Part shown: positions 18,539-27,616 of the stretch, piece after piece
How the letters are laid out: the number at the start of each line of letters is the position of its first letter
How positions within the stretch are numbered: position 1 is the first letter of the stretch
From: Thermosynechococcaceae cyanobacterium MS004
GTDB lineage: Bacteria > Cyanobacteriota > Cyanobacteriia > Thermosynechococcales > Thermosynechococcaceae
DNA length: 64,000 bases
Assembly (NCBI GenBank): GCA_022402525.1
Contig: JAKRSB010000103.1
Coordinates: forward strand, 62,001-126,000
Reading direction: 5' to 3'
Translations under genes and position numbers: made by a program
The notes under the pieces: generated by a model
The model's database searches: none
Told to the model about the DNA's origin: nothing
What the model saw: the letters and a program-made list of their open reading frames with translations, nothing else

Positions 18539-19732
18539 CTATGCGGTGGGGTGCTTCTGTACCCAGTAGCTGTAGGCAGCATAGGCCATTGTCATCACTC
18601 CAGTCACGATCGCTGTTTCGTCCACCTCAAACAGCGGGTGGTGCAGAGGATAGTTGAGCTTGTTGCTCAGCCCAGTGCCCAGACGAAACATTGCGCCAGG
18701 GGCATACTTCAGAAACATTGCAAAATCTTCTGCTCCTAAGGATGGCTCTGGCAGAACGCTCACATGCTCTGTTCCCAAAACTGCCTGAGCAGACTGCTCC
18801 AGAAGCTGGGTGAGCTGCGGATCGTTTTGGACGGAAGGCACGCCGCGCTCATACTTGAGATGATACTTTGCGCCATAGGTCTGACAAATGCCGGCCACAA
18901 TGTTATCAATCCACTGGGGCAGGTTGGCGTGGGTTTCAGGATGGAGCGATCGCACTGTGCCTTTGAGCAGCACTTGGTCGGCAATAATATTGGGTGCCCG
19001 TCCGCCGCTAATCTGACCGACCGTAAATACCACAGGGCGCAGCGGGTTTTGAGTACGGCTAATAGCCTGCTGGAGCGTCGTCACCACCTGTGCCGCAATC
19101 CAAATGGCGTCGATCGCCTCATGGGGGCGGGCACCATGGCCAGACTCCCCCAAAATCGTGAGTTCAAAGTCGTCGGCTGAAGCCGTCAGCGCACCATAGC
19201 GCACCGCGATCGACCCCGCTGGAACCGTGGGAAAAACATGGAGCGACAAAATGCTCTCTACCCCATCCATTGCCCCATCTGCAATCATCCAGCCCGCCCC
19301 CTGGGCAATTTCCTCTGCAGGCTGAAACAAAAACCGTACTGCGCCAGGCAACTGCGATCGCAGCTCTGCCAAAACCATCGCCGTACCCAAGCCCACCGTG
19401 GTATGAATATCGTGACCACAGGCGTGCATCACCCCCTGCGTTCGAGAGCTAAAGTCTAGCCCCGTGCGCTCCTGAATCGGCAAGGCATCCATATCCGTCC
19501 GAATCGCCAGATAGGGTTCCGCCATTTGATCTTTGCCGGGGAGATTGGCAACTACACCCGTCTTCCCGACCCCCTCCTGCACCTGAAGCCCACAGGAAGA
19601 AAGCACCCCTGACACATAAGCAGAAGTCTGGTATTCTTGCCCGCTCAGCTCAGGATGGCTATGAAGGTGGCGGCGAATTTCAATAAGACGTGGCGCAAAG
19701 TCTTGGGCGAGATCTTGGATGCGGGCTAACAT
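18539..19732 (-). CDS. M20-family amidohydrolase (N-acyl-amino-acid / IAA-amino-acid hydrolase type)
   Basis: This 397-residue metallohydrolase has the M20D pattern: RRHLHSHPELSGQEYQT, RTDMDALPIQE with the metal-bridging Asp, MHACGHDIHT with the metal Cys-Gly-His, PAEEIAQGA, then a dimerisation domain (SGHGARPHEAIDAI). The closing LGAEDFAMFL supplies the last metal ligand region. Family members cleave N-acetyl or other N-acyl groups from amino acids, or amide-linked indoleacetate; the substrate here is not determined. The start is ATG. Confidence 0.9.
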   Translation of the reverse strand: MLARIQDLAQDFAPRLIEIRRHLHSHPELSGQEYQTSAYVSGVLSSCGLQVQEGVGKTGVVANLPGKDQMAEPYLAIRTDMDALPIQERTGLDFSSRTQGVMHACGHDIHTTVGLGTAMVLAELRSQLPGAVRFLFQPAEEIAQGAGWMIADGAMDGVESILSLHVFPTVPAGSIAVRYGALTASADDFELTILGESGHGARPHEAIDAIWIAAQVVTTLQQAISRTQNPLRPVVFTVGQISGGRAPNIIADQVLLKGTVRSLHPETHANLPQWIDNIVAGICQTYGAKYHLKYERGVPSVQNDPQLTQLLEQSAQAVLGTEHVSVLPEPSLGAEDFAMFLKYAPGAMFRLGTGLSNKLNYPLHHPLFEVDETAIVTGVMTMAYAAYSYWVQKHPTA

Positions 19733-19794
19733 TCAGACTGGGTAAAACGAACCTACTTACTACTATAGAGAGTTACTTCGAGAGATACAGCGGT

Positions 19795-19999
19795 TTGCAA
19801 GCTTGTGAGGCACAGCAGCCGTGGGCAAACCAATTCCGTAGATGCTTAGCTGAAAATTCAATGCACCTCTCCGCTGCAAGCGGACGGTGTATCACTGCGC
19901 TCCGCTCGCACGCTTCACGGCCCGGCTGCGCTCAACAGCACCCGAAAGACGCTGTGCTTCAGGACGCCACAAGCGGCGGGGAATGAACCCGAAGAGACG
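19795..19999 (-). ncRNA. Candidate structured RNA or mobile-element end (HEARO/omega-RNA-like), no nuclease gene attached
   Basis: This ~200-bp GC-rich block sits in the promoter-side spacer of the M20 gene. Read on the minus strand it contains cgcc-gcttgt-ggcg (hairpin near 19963-19976), acagc paired with gctgt around a ctttcgg loop (about 19932-19955), and CACC-gt-CCGCT-tgc-AGCGG-aga-GGTG (about 19864-19889). The order and style recall HEARO RNAs, the guide RNAs of IscB nucleases in IS200/IS605-type elements, which can occur as stand-alone copies. I could not align it to a covariance model. No IscB or TnpB frame is next to it. It could instead be an unrelated interspersed repeat. Confidence 0.33.
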
Positions 20000-20003
20000 C
20001 AAA

Positions 20004-20035
20004 AGTTGATTAAGTTATGAGTTGATTAAGTTATT
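20004..20035. repeat. Tandem duplication, 2 x 16 nt (agttgattaagttatg)
   Basis: Two nearly exact copies (15 of 16 matches) lie immediately beyond the foldable element, in the spacer downstream of pebB. Confidence 0.88.
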
Positions 20036-20139
20036 TTTACAAGATCCCTAAGCTGAACAGCCAATGCGGCTCGTCGGAGATCGTCACAGCATCAAAAGTG
20101 CAGATTTCAAAGGAGCGCTAGCCTTGGAGAGCGGTTGCG

Positions 20140-20907
20140 TCATAGCGGTGCTGTGGGCGATCGCGCCAAGTCAAACAAAAAGCCGTGGATGTACTCTTCC
20201 GTCCACTCAGATCCATAAAACCGAGTAAACATTCCCCTTGCCGGATCTTTCTCAGCGCGGTAGCCCACATAGCGCATCTGTGCTGCTTTAATCTCCGCCA
20301 AGGTTTCAGGGTCGGTCACCGGAACCGCCTGATCCACAAAGTCTAGGTAAAGCTTAAGATACGCTTTGAACGCCTCAAACACCTGAGTTTCAACCACATC
20401 CGTTTGGGTTGGCCTTGTCCACAAAAAGGCGGGAGAGAAAAAAGCGCTGGCCTCTTCTGGAAAATCGCCCCCCCAAGGCAGATGCTGTCGATAGAATTCA
20501 AAAATAGGCAGCACGGGCTGGGTGTATCTGGCCTGGTAGTCTGGGTCGTCGCGGAAGAGGGGCTGCATGTCCAAGGCAATGAGATGCCCCCCTGGCAGGG
20601 TGACGAGATCGGCCCCAAAAAAGGGCAAGTCATAGTTGAGATGGGGGAAGATGACAAAATTCAGCACCTGAAGGGTGTTTCCCCCCTGCACATGCGACGC
20701 TCGAATTTGTCGAAGCTTAGAACTTTGATATCCGTAACTGGTGGTCAGAACTTCATCTTCGCGCTTGCCTTTGCCCACCCTCGCCGACTTAGACTCAAAC
20801 CCTTCTGGAATGGGGTAGGGCTGCAGATCCAGACGAGCCTGAATCTGGGCGATCGCATGATCTAAAAAGGGCTGATAAAGGGTTTGGGATGTCGTTCCAA
20901 TAGACAT
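20140..20907 (-). CDS. pebB: Phycoerythrobilin:ferredoxin oxidoreductase
   Basis: PebB reduces 15,16-dihydrobiliverdin to phycoerythrobilin with electrons from ferredoxin, the second step after PebA. The ~255-residue protein has the ferredoxin-dependent bilin reductase fold, with [38 protein letters not shown] and [24 protein letters not shown] blocks. I use the ATG at 20907, 9 nt past the pebA stop. An in-frame TTG at 20919 would overlap the pebA stop by 3 nt and is also possible. pebA and pebB form one transcription unit. Confidence 0.95.
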   Translation of the reverse strand: MSIGTTSQTLYQPFLDHAIAQIQARLDLQPYPIPEGFESKSARVGKGKREDEVLTTSYGYQSSKLRQIRASHVQGGNTLQVLNFVIFPHLNYDLPFFGADLVTLPGGHLIALDMQPLFRDDPDYQARYTQPVLPIFEFYRQHLPWGGDFPEEASAFFSPAFLWTRPTQTDVVETQVFEAFKAYLKLYLDFVDQAVPVTDPETLAEIKAAQMRYVGYRAEKDPARGMFTRFYGSEWTEEYIHGFLFDLARSPTAPL

Positions 20908-20915
20908 TTCAACTC

Positions 20916-21650
20916 TCAACCACTCTGAACCGCAAGGGCAACGGACTTAGCATCCTCAAACAAAAACTCGTACAGAAAGCGCTCCGCCCAAGGATGACCA
21001 AAATAGCTGCTGAATAACCCCGAAGCTGGATCTCGATCTGCGCTGTACTGGTCGTAGTCTTTCTGTGCTTTGACAATTCGCTGAATATCCGACGGATCGT
21101 TCAGAGGTTCCGCTGCGGCTAATATCTCCCAGTAAAGATTGAGGTAATCTTTGAATGCTTCAAAAGCGCGGGTCTTAACGGTTTCAGAATCGGTCTTTGC
21201 AAACAGTAGATATTTAGAAAAATACTGATTCGCATCGTAAAACTTCATTTCCAGATCTTGAGTCAAATCGGGATAGCTGTCGTGGAGTCTCTTAAGGGGA
21301 TGAATATAGCGCTCTAGATAGGCTTCATCCTGAAACAACGGCTGAAAGTCCATCACAATTAGATTCTTGACTTGCCCAAAGGAAAGAAAGTCGATCCCAA
21401 GAAGGGGCAATTCGTACTGGTAATTTGGGTAAATAACGCAGTTAAAAATCTGGGCGCTAACCCCAGCATCAATGTAGGTGTAGCGAATTTTACGAAACTC
21501 AGGACATTGGTAACACCAGCTTTGAATCGTAGCAGGATGCTTACCCCGTTCGCTAACTTGAGACTCTAGCCCAGCCGGAATCGGACGGCTTTGTAAATCA
21601 AACCGATCCAGCAGCGATCTCTCTAGGTATTCTTGAAAAACTTTATACAT
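20916..21650 (-). CDS. pebA: 15,16-dihydrobiliverdin:ferredoxin oxidoreductase
   Basis: PebA reduces biliverdin IXalpha at the C15-C16 bridge and hands 15,16-dihydrobiliverdin to PebB. The 244-residue protein shares the family blocks ([68 protein letters not shown]) and is distinguished from PebB by its N-terminus and length. The start is ATG. It is the first gene of the pebAB pair, with cpeS-like gene 21879-22466 upstream on the same strand after 228 bp. Confidence 0.95.
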   Translation of the reverse strand: MYKVFQEYLERSLLDRFDLQSRPIPAGLESQVSERGKHPATIQSWCYQCPEFRKIRYTYIDAGVSAQIFNCVIYPNYQYELPLLGIDFLSFGQVKNLIVMDFQPLFQDEAYLERYIHPLKRLHDSYPDLTQDLEMKFYDANQYFSKYLLFAKTDSETVKTRAFEAFKDYLNLYWEILAAAEPLNDPSDIQRIVKAQKDYDQYSADRDPASGLFSSYFGHPWAERFLYEFLFEDAKSVALAVQSG

Positions 21651-21878
21651 AGGGTTACAGATTTACAAAGAACATGCCTTTTAGAAATATGCGTACCAGG
21701 AATGTGATCACGGACTCAACTCTAAACGATAAAAGATCTGCTGATTTGGCAACCCGTGAGTATGAAAGAAAGTAACGATCCTTAATCCAGCCCAGCGCAA
21801 TCACAAATAAATTGAAATTCAACCCCAGTTTTGAGTCCCCAGCCCCCCAATATCCAGTCTCAATATCCAGTCCGGAAG

Positions 21879-22466
21879 CTAACCAATCCGAGCCTGATTG
21901 AACTCAACCATAGCGGCGAGATCGGCATCTAGAATACAGCGGCGCTCTGAGCAGTAGGTCATTAAATAAATTCCATCCATCATCCGAACGGTACTGACAC
22001 GCACCCGAAAATCATCGGTAATAAACCAGCAGCGCTCCTGGCCTTGATTTTGCTCATAGTCTGTATCAATGGTGAGGATGCCATCTTGGCCAAACCAGTA
22101 GCGGCTGATGACGGGAATTTTTTCAACATAGCCTTGACTGCGGAAGAGCTTCCCAGTACGTCCTGTCTCATCATCGGGAACATCCACAAGGATAGCTGCC
22201 TGATCAGGATTGGGTTCTGACGGTGACGGATGAGCTTGCCATAGAAAGCTCGCTCCTCCAGCCGCGATCGCTGGGTCAAGACCTTGGCACTCACAAACTT
22301 GTTGAATCGCAGCATCCCCAGGTTCAACACTTTGCACAAACAGCTTCGACTCCCCAGACTGGTCGGCCGCAGCCCTGTCAAAATGATGCACCGTTCGCTG
22401 AGTAAACCAAACACCCGTGCTTTTACGAAAAAACTCCATCATCGTTTTGGGTGCAACAAACGGCAT
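21879..22466 (-). CDS. CpcS/CpeS-type phycobiliprotein lyase (paralogue of the lyase at 28572)
   Basis: The protein belongs to the T/E/S lyase superfamily, beta-barrel proteins that attach bilins to Cys-82-type sites. Family blocks are MEFFRKSTGVWFTQRTVHHF at the N-terminus, GASFLWQAHPS, GKLFRSQGYVEKIPVISRYWFGQDGILTIDTDYE, and RCWFITDDFRVRVSTVR. I use the ATG at 22466 (195 aa) rather than the upstream in-frame start. Its location next to pebAB suggests it handles phycoerythrobilin, but the exact class (CpeS, CpeU or CpcS-like) cannot be fixed by eye. The gene is divergent from the pentapeptide gene. Confidence 0.82.
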   Translation of the reverse strand: MPFVAPKTMMEFFRKSTGVWFTQRTVHHFDRAAADQSGESKLFVQSVEPGDAAIQQVCECQGLDPAIAAGGASFLWQAHPSPSEPNPDQAAILVDVPDDETGRTGKLFRSQGYVEKIPVISRYWFGQDGILTIDTDYEQNQGQERCWFITDDFRVRVSTVRMMDGIYLMTYCSERRCILDADLAAMVEFNQARIG

Positions 22467-22681
22467 TGAATCACCTCTCACTCAATAACAGCATGGGAGC
22501 CCTTCAATCCTAGGTTGATGAAAACCTATGCTGATAAAAGTCTATGCTGATACCAAGACGCACTGGTATCAAGCACTCATCCTGTCATCACGCCTATCTA
22601 TTCGCTCCACTCATCTGCATTTAATCAGCACTCAACTAATAAGCGCTCAACACAGATAAGTACTTAGCACAGACCCCATTC

Positions 22682-23515
22682 ATGGTGAACCCATCCATCG
22701 CGGCTCAATCGCAAGAAACGCCAGAACGACAAAATAGAGCGCAAGCACTTTTCGAAAAACTCAGTCTAGGGCAATCACCCGTTCAGGCTGATTTTTATCA
22801 ATTTGATTTCAGCAATCTGAATCTACAGCAGATCAACTTGACGCAGGCCATTCTGTTACGAGCCAATCTGCAAGGTGCGGATCTCAGCAATGCGTCTTTA
22901 CAAGAGGCTGATCTACGAGGGGCAGATTTGAGTGGGTCTGTACTCAGGCAGAGCAATCTGGGCGGTGCCTGTCTGTACCGCGCTAACTTATGCGGAGCCG
23001 ACTTGACTGGAGCTGACCTGATGGGTGCCAAACTCCAAAACGCACGCTACGACAGCAAAACGAAGTTTCCATCTGACTTTGCCTATCGATCCTCTGGGGC
23101 GATTGGGCCAGGAGCCACTTTGAATGGAGCGCCTCTGAATACGGCTAATCTCAAACAGGCCGATCTCCACGGCGCTTCGCTGCTGGGAGCATACTTAGGA
23201 GGCGCAGACTTAACGGGGGCAAATCTGAGCTATGCGCGTCTGGTACAGGCCGATCTCCGCAGTGCTTGGTTGACGGGAGCCTTTTTACGTGGGGCGCGTC
23301 TCAATGGAGCAAACTTGGCAGGGGTTGACTTGCGGGCAGCGGACTTGACCGATACGGAGTTTGAACAGTTTGAAAGCATAGCGGGTGCAGACTTTACTCA
23401 GGTTCAGGGACTGACTGAATCTATGCGTGCAACGCTACTGAAGCAGCCCGCCCACGAACTCGATACACCTCATCCGCTCACCCTGCACACAACACGAGAA
23501 AGCCTTATCCGTTAG
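22682..23515 (+). CDS. Pentapeptide-repeat protein within the phycoerythrin region
   Basis: After a ~35-residue non-repetitive N-terminus the protein is built of A(D/N)LXX pentapeptides, in two runs (about 44-120 and 155-235). A break of about 30 residues between them contains YDSKTKFPSDF, a motif often seen at coil breaks in cyanobacterial pentapeptide proteins. The structure is predicted to be a beta-helix; function unknown. It is the first plus-strand gene of the phycoerythrin cluster and is divergent from the CpeS-type lyase. Whether it is part of the regulon or only a passenger is open. Confidence 0.82.
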   Translation: MVNPSIAAQSQETPERQNRAQALFEKLSLGQSPVQADFYQFDFSNLNLQQINLTQAILLRANLQGADLSNASLQEADLRGADLSGSVLRQSNLGGACLYRANLCGADLTGADLMGAKLQNARYDSKTKFPSDFAYRSSGAIGPGATLNGAPLNTANLKQADLHGASLLGAYLGGADLTGANLSYARLVQADLRSAWLTGAFLRGARLNGANLAGVDLRAADLTDTEFEQFESIAGADFTQVQGLTESMRATLLKQPAHELDTPHPLTLHTTRESLIR

Positions 23516-23647
23516 CTTCAGGCCTATTGGCGAATGAATAAACGCAGCAGGCAGCACATTCTAGGCAGCACATTCTGCTGATCGTTCCGAAGGCGATCGC
23601 ATGGCAAAATGGGCGCAGTCTCCCGTTGTTTACGTCCCAGTTCAGTC

Positions 23648-24244
23648 ATGGCAATACCCCAACCCCCCCTTAGCGATCGCATTCTTGCCCTGATTGCGGC
23701 ATCGCGCATTGTCAGCTTTCAGACCTGGCACCCTGACTACAGCACCGAGGCTTTACAGGTGTTTCAGGCGACGGATGATGCACGTCAATATCTCAGCGAT
23801 GCCGATTTTGCCCAGCTCAATCAGCTCGCGACACCTGATCCAGCGCTGATTTCCCTCGCCCAAGCCCTGCGCGATCGCAGTGGCGGCATTGTGGATGAGG
23901 CTAGGGCTACAGTGTTAGAAAGCTTTCCTGCCATTACCCAACCAGGGGGCGGACTTTATCCTGCTGAGCGGGCTACAGCCTGCTGGCGAGATTTTTGGCA
24001 TTTCCTCCGCTGCATTACCTACGGTATTGCGGGACAGCGTACAGACTACTTGAGTACCCAAGGGCTCCAGGCAATGGAAGAACTCTATCAGGCTCTCCAA
24101 GTGCCGCTAGCGGCCATGATTGTGGGACTAGAAGGGGTTAAAACAGCCAGCCTTAAACCCATGTCCCCTGAGGAACAGGAGATGCTGCACCCCTACTTTG
24201 ATCCGTTAATTGAGGCGCTTAAACAGTTCCGTCCAGCAGCCTAG
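23648..24244 (+). CDS. Orphan phycobiliprotein-like protein (phycobilisome globin family)
   Basis: The 198-residue protein matches the phycobiliprotein globin fold. The helix RATACWRDFWHFLRCITYGIAG (residues 108-129) lines up with the CpeB helix [20 protein letters not shown], so the bilin-binding Cys is retained (C112), as are the Arg-Asp that contact the chromophore (R114, D115). The later QGLQAMEELYQALQVPL matches the conserved [12 protein letters not shown] helix. The N-terminal half is divergent, with a WHPDYSTEALQVFQ insertion not found in CpeA or CpeB. It is neither a rod nor a core subunit that I recognise. The start at ATG 23648 is chosen over an in-frame start 39 nt upstream. It may bind a bilin and act as sensor, chaperone or degradation factor; this is inference. 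Confidence 0.78.
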   Translation: MAIPQPPLSDRILALIAASRIVSFQTWHPDYSTEALQVFQATDDARQYLSDADFAQLNQLATPDPALISLAQALRDRSGGIVDEARATVLESFPAITQPGGGLYPAERATACWRDFWHFLRCITYGIAGQRTDYLSTQGLQAMEELYQALQVPLAAMIVGLEGVKTASLKPMSPEEQEMLHPYFDPLIEALKQFRPAA

Positions 24245-24387
24245 CGTTGGGCTGTGCGGCTGGATGGCCCAACGCTAGGCTGCCACATTCTGGATGGATA
24301 AATCTACAGACTGTCCCCGAAAACAGCCTTAGCCTACACTAAAAATGTGAAGTTTTATAAACGTTTTCAGAAATCTGAGGATTGCCG

Positions 24388-24879
24388 ATGGATGGACGAA
24401 TGCTGCTCTCTCATAACTTTGACCTGTCTACTGAGGCTATCCCCCCGCTCGGCCGAGAAGACTTTGCGGCAATCTTTCAGCAGGGATTAGCCAGTCATAG
24501 CCCTCAGATCCGCTGTAGATTGATTCAACATCCCCATTGGGTGGTTGAGATTCGCTTTCCCACGCCAGTCTATTCGCCTGCCCAGGTCGGAACCTACTGT
24601 GCCGAAGCCCTAGCGCAGCACCGCCGCGCCCAGGCGCTAGCCCCAGATCTCACCCCAGATCTCAACCTAGATTTACTGGTACTAGGGGGGCTAAAATCTA
24701 CTCCGCCGACCAGTGCCGACCCTGAAGCGTTACAGCCAGGAGAATGGGGGATAGATGTGGTTGAAACGCCGTCAGCAGAGGCTTTTTTGACCGCGATCGC
24801 TTGGGAATCTACCCTAAAACAGAAGCCTGACGCTGAGGTTTTTAAGGTTGAGTGTTTGGCTGTATTAGGCCGTCATTGA
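24388..24879 (+). CDS. Hypothetical protein in the phycoerythrin cluster, 163 aa
   Basis: I do not recognise the family. The protein is soluble, with no signal peptide or membrane segment. It contains a short internal repeat (APDLTPDLNLDL, from a 12-nt duplication) and a hydrophobic LLVLGGLKS strand. The start is ATG 24388, with a ctgagg ribosome site 7 nt upstream; an earlier TTG is less likely. Only 12 bp separate its stop from the HEAT-repeat gene, so the two are probably one operon, perhaps together with the orphan phycobiliprotein 143 bp upstream. Confidence 0.65.
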   Translation: MDGRMLLSHNFDLSTEAIPPLGREDFAAIFQQGLASHSPQIRCRLIQHPHWVVEIRFPTPVYSPAQVGTYCAEALAQHRRAQALAPDLTPDLNLDLLVLGGLKSTPPTSADPEALQPGEWGIDVVETPSAEAFLTAIAWESTLKQKPDAEVFKVECLAVLGRH

Positions 24880-24891
24880 AGGCAGGAACGT

Positions 24892-25596
24892 ATGACAGAC
24901 CGCGATCGCCAACCTCAACTCGAAGCATGGCTGCAATCGGGCAGTATCTATGAGCGCAAACAGGCCATTGACGCCTTTGCTCAGTGGCCTGCGGAGGTCG
25001 CCGTTCCGATTCTGGCTCGCCTTGCCACCGCACCAGAGTTCCTCTGCCGTCGTTTTGCGGTCATGGGGCTGGGCAACCATCGCACCGATGAATCCTTTCA
25101 GGCGCTGCAAACGCTGATGGCCAACGAAAAAGACCAAAACGTGCTGGCAGAAATTGCCAACGCCCTCTTTGATTTTGGCGATCGCGCGATTCCCTTGCTC
25201 CAAGAGCTGTTTGGGCGCACCCCCCACTGGCTCACTCGCCAAACCATTCTTTCGGTGCTGATGGAAGCCCATCAGGATGAAGTGCTGCTTGCGGTTATTC
25301 AAGAAGCGCTCCAGGATGAAACGCAAACGGTTAAAGAAACCGCCATTCTAGCCCTAGGCAGTCTGCTCAATGGAGCCGTACAGCATCAAGCGCTCGATCT
25401 GCTGCTACAGCTCACGCAGACCGATCACTGGCGCGATCGCTGGCGTGCCGCTACCGCCCTCCGACTTTCGTCTAGCCCCATGGCTCGTCAAACCCTAGCG
25501 CGCCTTCAGCAAGATCCGAATCACTACGTTGCCGCAGCAGCTCTAGAAGCCTTTGTCTCATCCCCGACCGAATCCTCAGACTCCACAGGCTCATGA
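24892..25596 (+). CDS. HEAT-repeat protein, bilin-lyase-like (CpcE/CpcF/CpeZ superfamily)
   Basis: The 234 residues form about six HEAT/PBS-lyase repeats: YERKQAIDAFAQWP, LCRRFAVMGLGNHRTDESFQALQTLM, NVLAEIANALFDFGDRAIPLL, TVKETAILALGSL and RWRAATALRLSSSPMARQTL. HEAT proteins in phycobiliprotein clusters act as bilin lyases, chaperones or NblB-like detachment factors. It differs from CpeY, CpeZ and CpeF, which are all present elsewhere in this cluster, so it is a fourth HEAT member. Its position 12 bp after the unknown gene and near the orphan phycobiliprotein suggests a dedicated role for that protein. That link is inference. Confidence 0.78.
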   Translation: MTDRDRQPQLEAWLQSGSIYERKQAIDAFAQWPAEVAVPILARLATAPEFLCRRFAVMGLGNHRTDESFQALQTLMANEKDQNVLAEIANALFDFGDRAIPLLQELFGRTPHWLTRQTILSVLMEAHQDEVLLAVIQEALQDETQTVKETAILALGSLLNGAVQHQALDLLLQLTQTDHWRDRWRAATALRLSSSPMARQTLARLQQDPNHYVAAAALEAFVSSPTESSDSTGS

Positions 25597-25917
25597 TCTC
25601 CAGCCCAAGACTAAAGAATGAGATTTTGTTACATCAGTTGAAAAATTTCACAAAAATTCATGAACAACGCTCCAAAATTATAAGAATATAAAACCGGAGT
25701 TATTTCGAAAGATCCCTCCCAAAACTTATTTCACATTCATTGCAGCATTCATACATTTGTAAAGACCAATTTCTTTTGAGTTAAGCGTTACAGACGTTTT
25801 ACCTGTCTCTACCCAAAGCTTGTTGAGTCGGGGAGAGATTGAAATGTGGTTTACAGCGTGTGGTTTACAAACCAAAAAATATTACCTATCTACCAATCAT
25901 TTAGGAGACGAGCGTCG
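25597..25917. other. Leader/promoter region of cpeC
   Basis: This 321-bp AT-rich spacer precedes the cpeCDESTR unit. The cpeC ribosome site (aggag, 25903-25907) lies 10 nt before the ATG. I find no clear match to the published H-box or L-box elements of chromatic acclimation. A long leader is plausible. Confidence 0.5.
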
Positions 25918-26775
25918 ATGCCCTTTGGACCAGCTTCCCGCCTTGGCGTCAGCCTGTTTGATGAAACTCCTCCCTTAGAGTGGGTTGCCAGTGCCTCTGA
26001 AACAGATCGTGAAGCCCTTATTCGGGCCGTCTATCGACAGGTGCTCGGCAATGCCTACGTCATGGAAAGCGAGCGCGCTACGGTTCCCGAATCTCAATTT
26101 AAGCGGGGAGAACTCAGCGTTCGAGAGTTTATTCGCACCATTGCCAAGTCCGACCTGTATCAATCTCGATTTTTCTCTAGCTGCGCTCGCTATCGGGCCA
26201 TTGAGCTAAATTTCAGGCACTTTCTGGGTCGTCCTCCTCTCAATCTTGAGGAGATGCGCTTTCACAGCACAATTTTGGATACCGAGGGTTACGAAGCTGA
26301 AATTGACTCCTACCTCGACAGCGACGAGTATCAAACGACCTTTGGCGAAAATATCGTTCCCTATATCCGAGGCTATAAAACTGAAGCTTGCCAAAGCATG
26401 GTGCAGTTTACCCACACCTTCCAACTGGTGCGCGGTGCTTCAAGCAGCAGCTTAAAGGGTGATCTGGCCGGCAAAAGTCCGAAGCTTAACGCCCTAGTTA
26501 TTCAAGAAACTGCGGTTCCTGTGGTGTCTCCTGCTGGAAGTGGTGCGGTCTTCCGTGATCCAGGTAGCGCCCGTACTCGTTTGGGTTCTGGTGCTTCAGA
26601 GGATGGCAAGATCTACCGGATTGAGGTGACGGGCTACCGCGCCAAGACCTTTAACAGCATCTCCCGATTCCGGACAGCGAACAAGGTTTACCTCGTACCC
26701 TACAACAAGCTTTCCGAAGAGTATCAGCGCATTCATCGTCAAGGCGGCGTTATTGCCAGCATTACTGCGGTCTAG
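25918..26775 (+). CDS. cpeC: Phycoerythrin-associated rod linker CpeC
   Basis: CpeC is the linker that joins the first phycoerythrin hexamer to the phycobilisome rod. The 285-residue protein starts MPFGPASRLGV. It has a PBS_linker_poly domain (about 20-165: LIRAVYRQVLGNAYVMESER, FIRTIAKSDLYQSRFF, IELNFRHFLGRPP, AEIDSYLDSDEYQTTFGENIVPY) and a C-terminal CpcD-like domain (about 228-285: KIYRIEVTGYRA to GGVIASITAV). I use the ATG at 25918 because of the aggag site 10 nt upstream and family conservation; an in-frame start 72 nt upstream is unlikely. It is the first gene of the cpeCDESTR unit. Confidence 0.95.
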   Translation: MPFGPASRLGVSLFDETPPLEWVASASETDREALIRAVYRQVLGNAYVMESERATVPESQFKRGELSVREFIRTIAKSDLYQSRFFSSCARYRAIELNFRHFLGRPPLNLEEMRFHSTILDTEGYEAEIDSYLDSDEYQTTFGENIVPYIRGYKTEACQSMVQFTHTFQLVRGASSSSLKGDLAGKSPKLNALVIQETAVPVVSPAGSGAVFRDPGSARTRLGSGASEDGKIYRIEVTGYRAKTFNSISRFRTANKVYLVPYNKLSEEYQRIHRQGGVIASITAV

Positions 26776-26860
26776 GACGCTGTCTTGAAAATTTGTCATT
26801 AGAATAGGCGTTTTTGTTCTGTTTACTTTTTGTGTTGTTTACTTTAGGGAGTAGATTTTA

Positions 26861-27610
26861 ATGGCCTCTCTGACAGCAATTGAACTCTGGCCCACCAGTA
26901 GTTTGGAAGATGTACAAGTTGTGATTCGCGCTGTTTACAAGCAGGTATTGGGCAACCCCCACGTCATGGACAGCGAACGCCTGACGACGCTGGAGTCTCA
27001 ATTGTGTGATCGCTCCATTAGCGTCCGTGAATTTGTGCGAGGTGTGGCAAAGTCTACATTTTACCGCAGCCGTTATTTTGAGTCCTGTGCGCCCTACCGC
27101 TTTGTAGAGCTTAACTTTTTTCATCTGCTGGGTCGGGCACCCCAAGACCAGCGGGAAATTTCGGAGCATATTGTGCGCTGCGTGGCCGAGGGGTATGACG
27201 CTGAAATTGATTCCTACATCGACAGTAGTGAATATCAGGCTGCCTTTGGCGAAAATGTAGTGCCCTATGACCGTGGCAAGAGTAGCGAAGCCAACCCCAA
27301 ACAGGTGGGCTACAACCACATTTTTGCCCTCGACCGTGGCCCTGCCCAAATTGATAGCGCAGTTAAAGCGTCCCAGCTCGTCTATGCTGTAGCCACCAAC
27401 AGCGCCACCGCCATTAAGCCCGCATCGGCTACCGTCATTGGCTCTGGTACCGAAAAACGGTTCAAAATCGTGGTCTCTGGCGCAAAATTTGACAGCCCCC
27501 GTCGAGTGAGCACCACGGAATATATTGTCTCGGCAAGCAAGATGACCCCGCAAATTCAGCGGATTAATCGCACCTCCGGCAAAATTGTCAGCATCACCGA
27601 AATTTCATAG
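26861..27610 (+). CDS. cpeD: Phycoerythrin-associated rod linker CpeD
   Basis: The 249-residue linker begins MASLTAIELWPTSSLEDVQ and has a PBS_linker_poly domain (about 18-160) with VIRAVYKQVLGNPHVMDSER, FVRGVAKSTFYRSRYF, VELNFFHLLGRAPQDQ and AEIDSYIDSSEYQAAFG. A CpcD-like tail follows (about 193-249). CpeD joins distal phycoerythrin hexamers. It lies 85 bp downstream of cpeC. A strong hairpin with a T-run follows its stop directly. Confidence 0.94.
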   Translation: MASLTAIELWPTSSLEDVQVVIRAVYKQVLGNPHVMDSERLTTLESQLCDRSISVREFVRGVAKSTFYRSRYFESCAPYRFVELNFFHLLGRAPQDQREISEHIVRCVAEGYDAEIDSYIDSSEYQAAFGENVVPYDRGKSSEANPKQVGYNHIFALDRGPAQIDSAVKASQLVYAVATNSATAIKPASATVIGSGTEKRFKIVVSGAKFDSPRRVSTTEYIVSASKMTPQIQRINRTSGKIVSITEIS

Positions 27611-27616
27611 TTTTTT

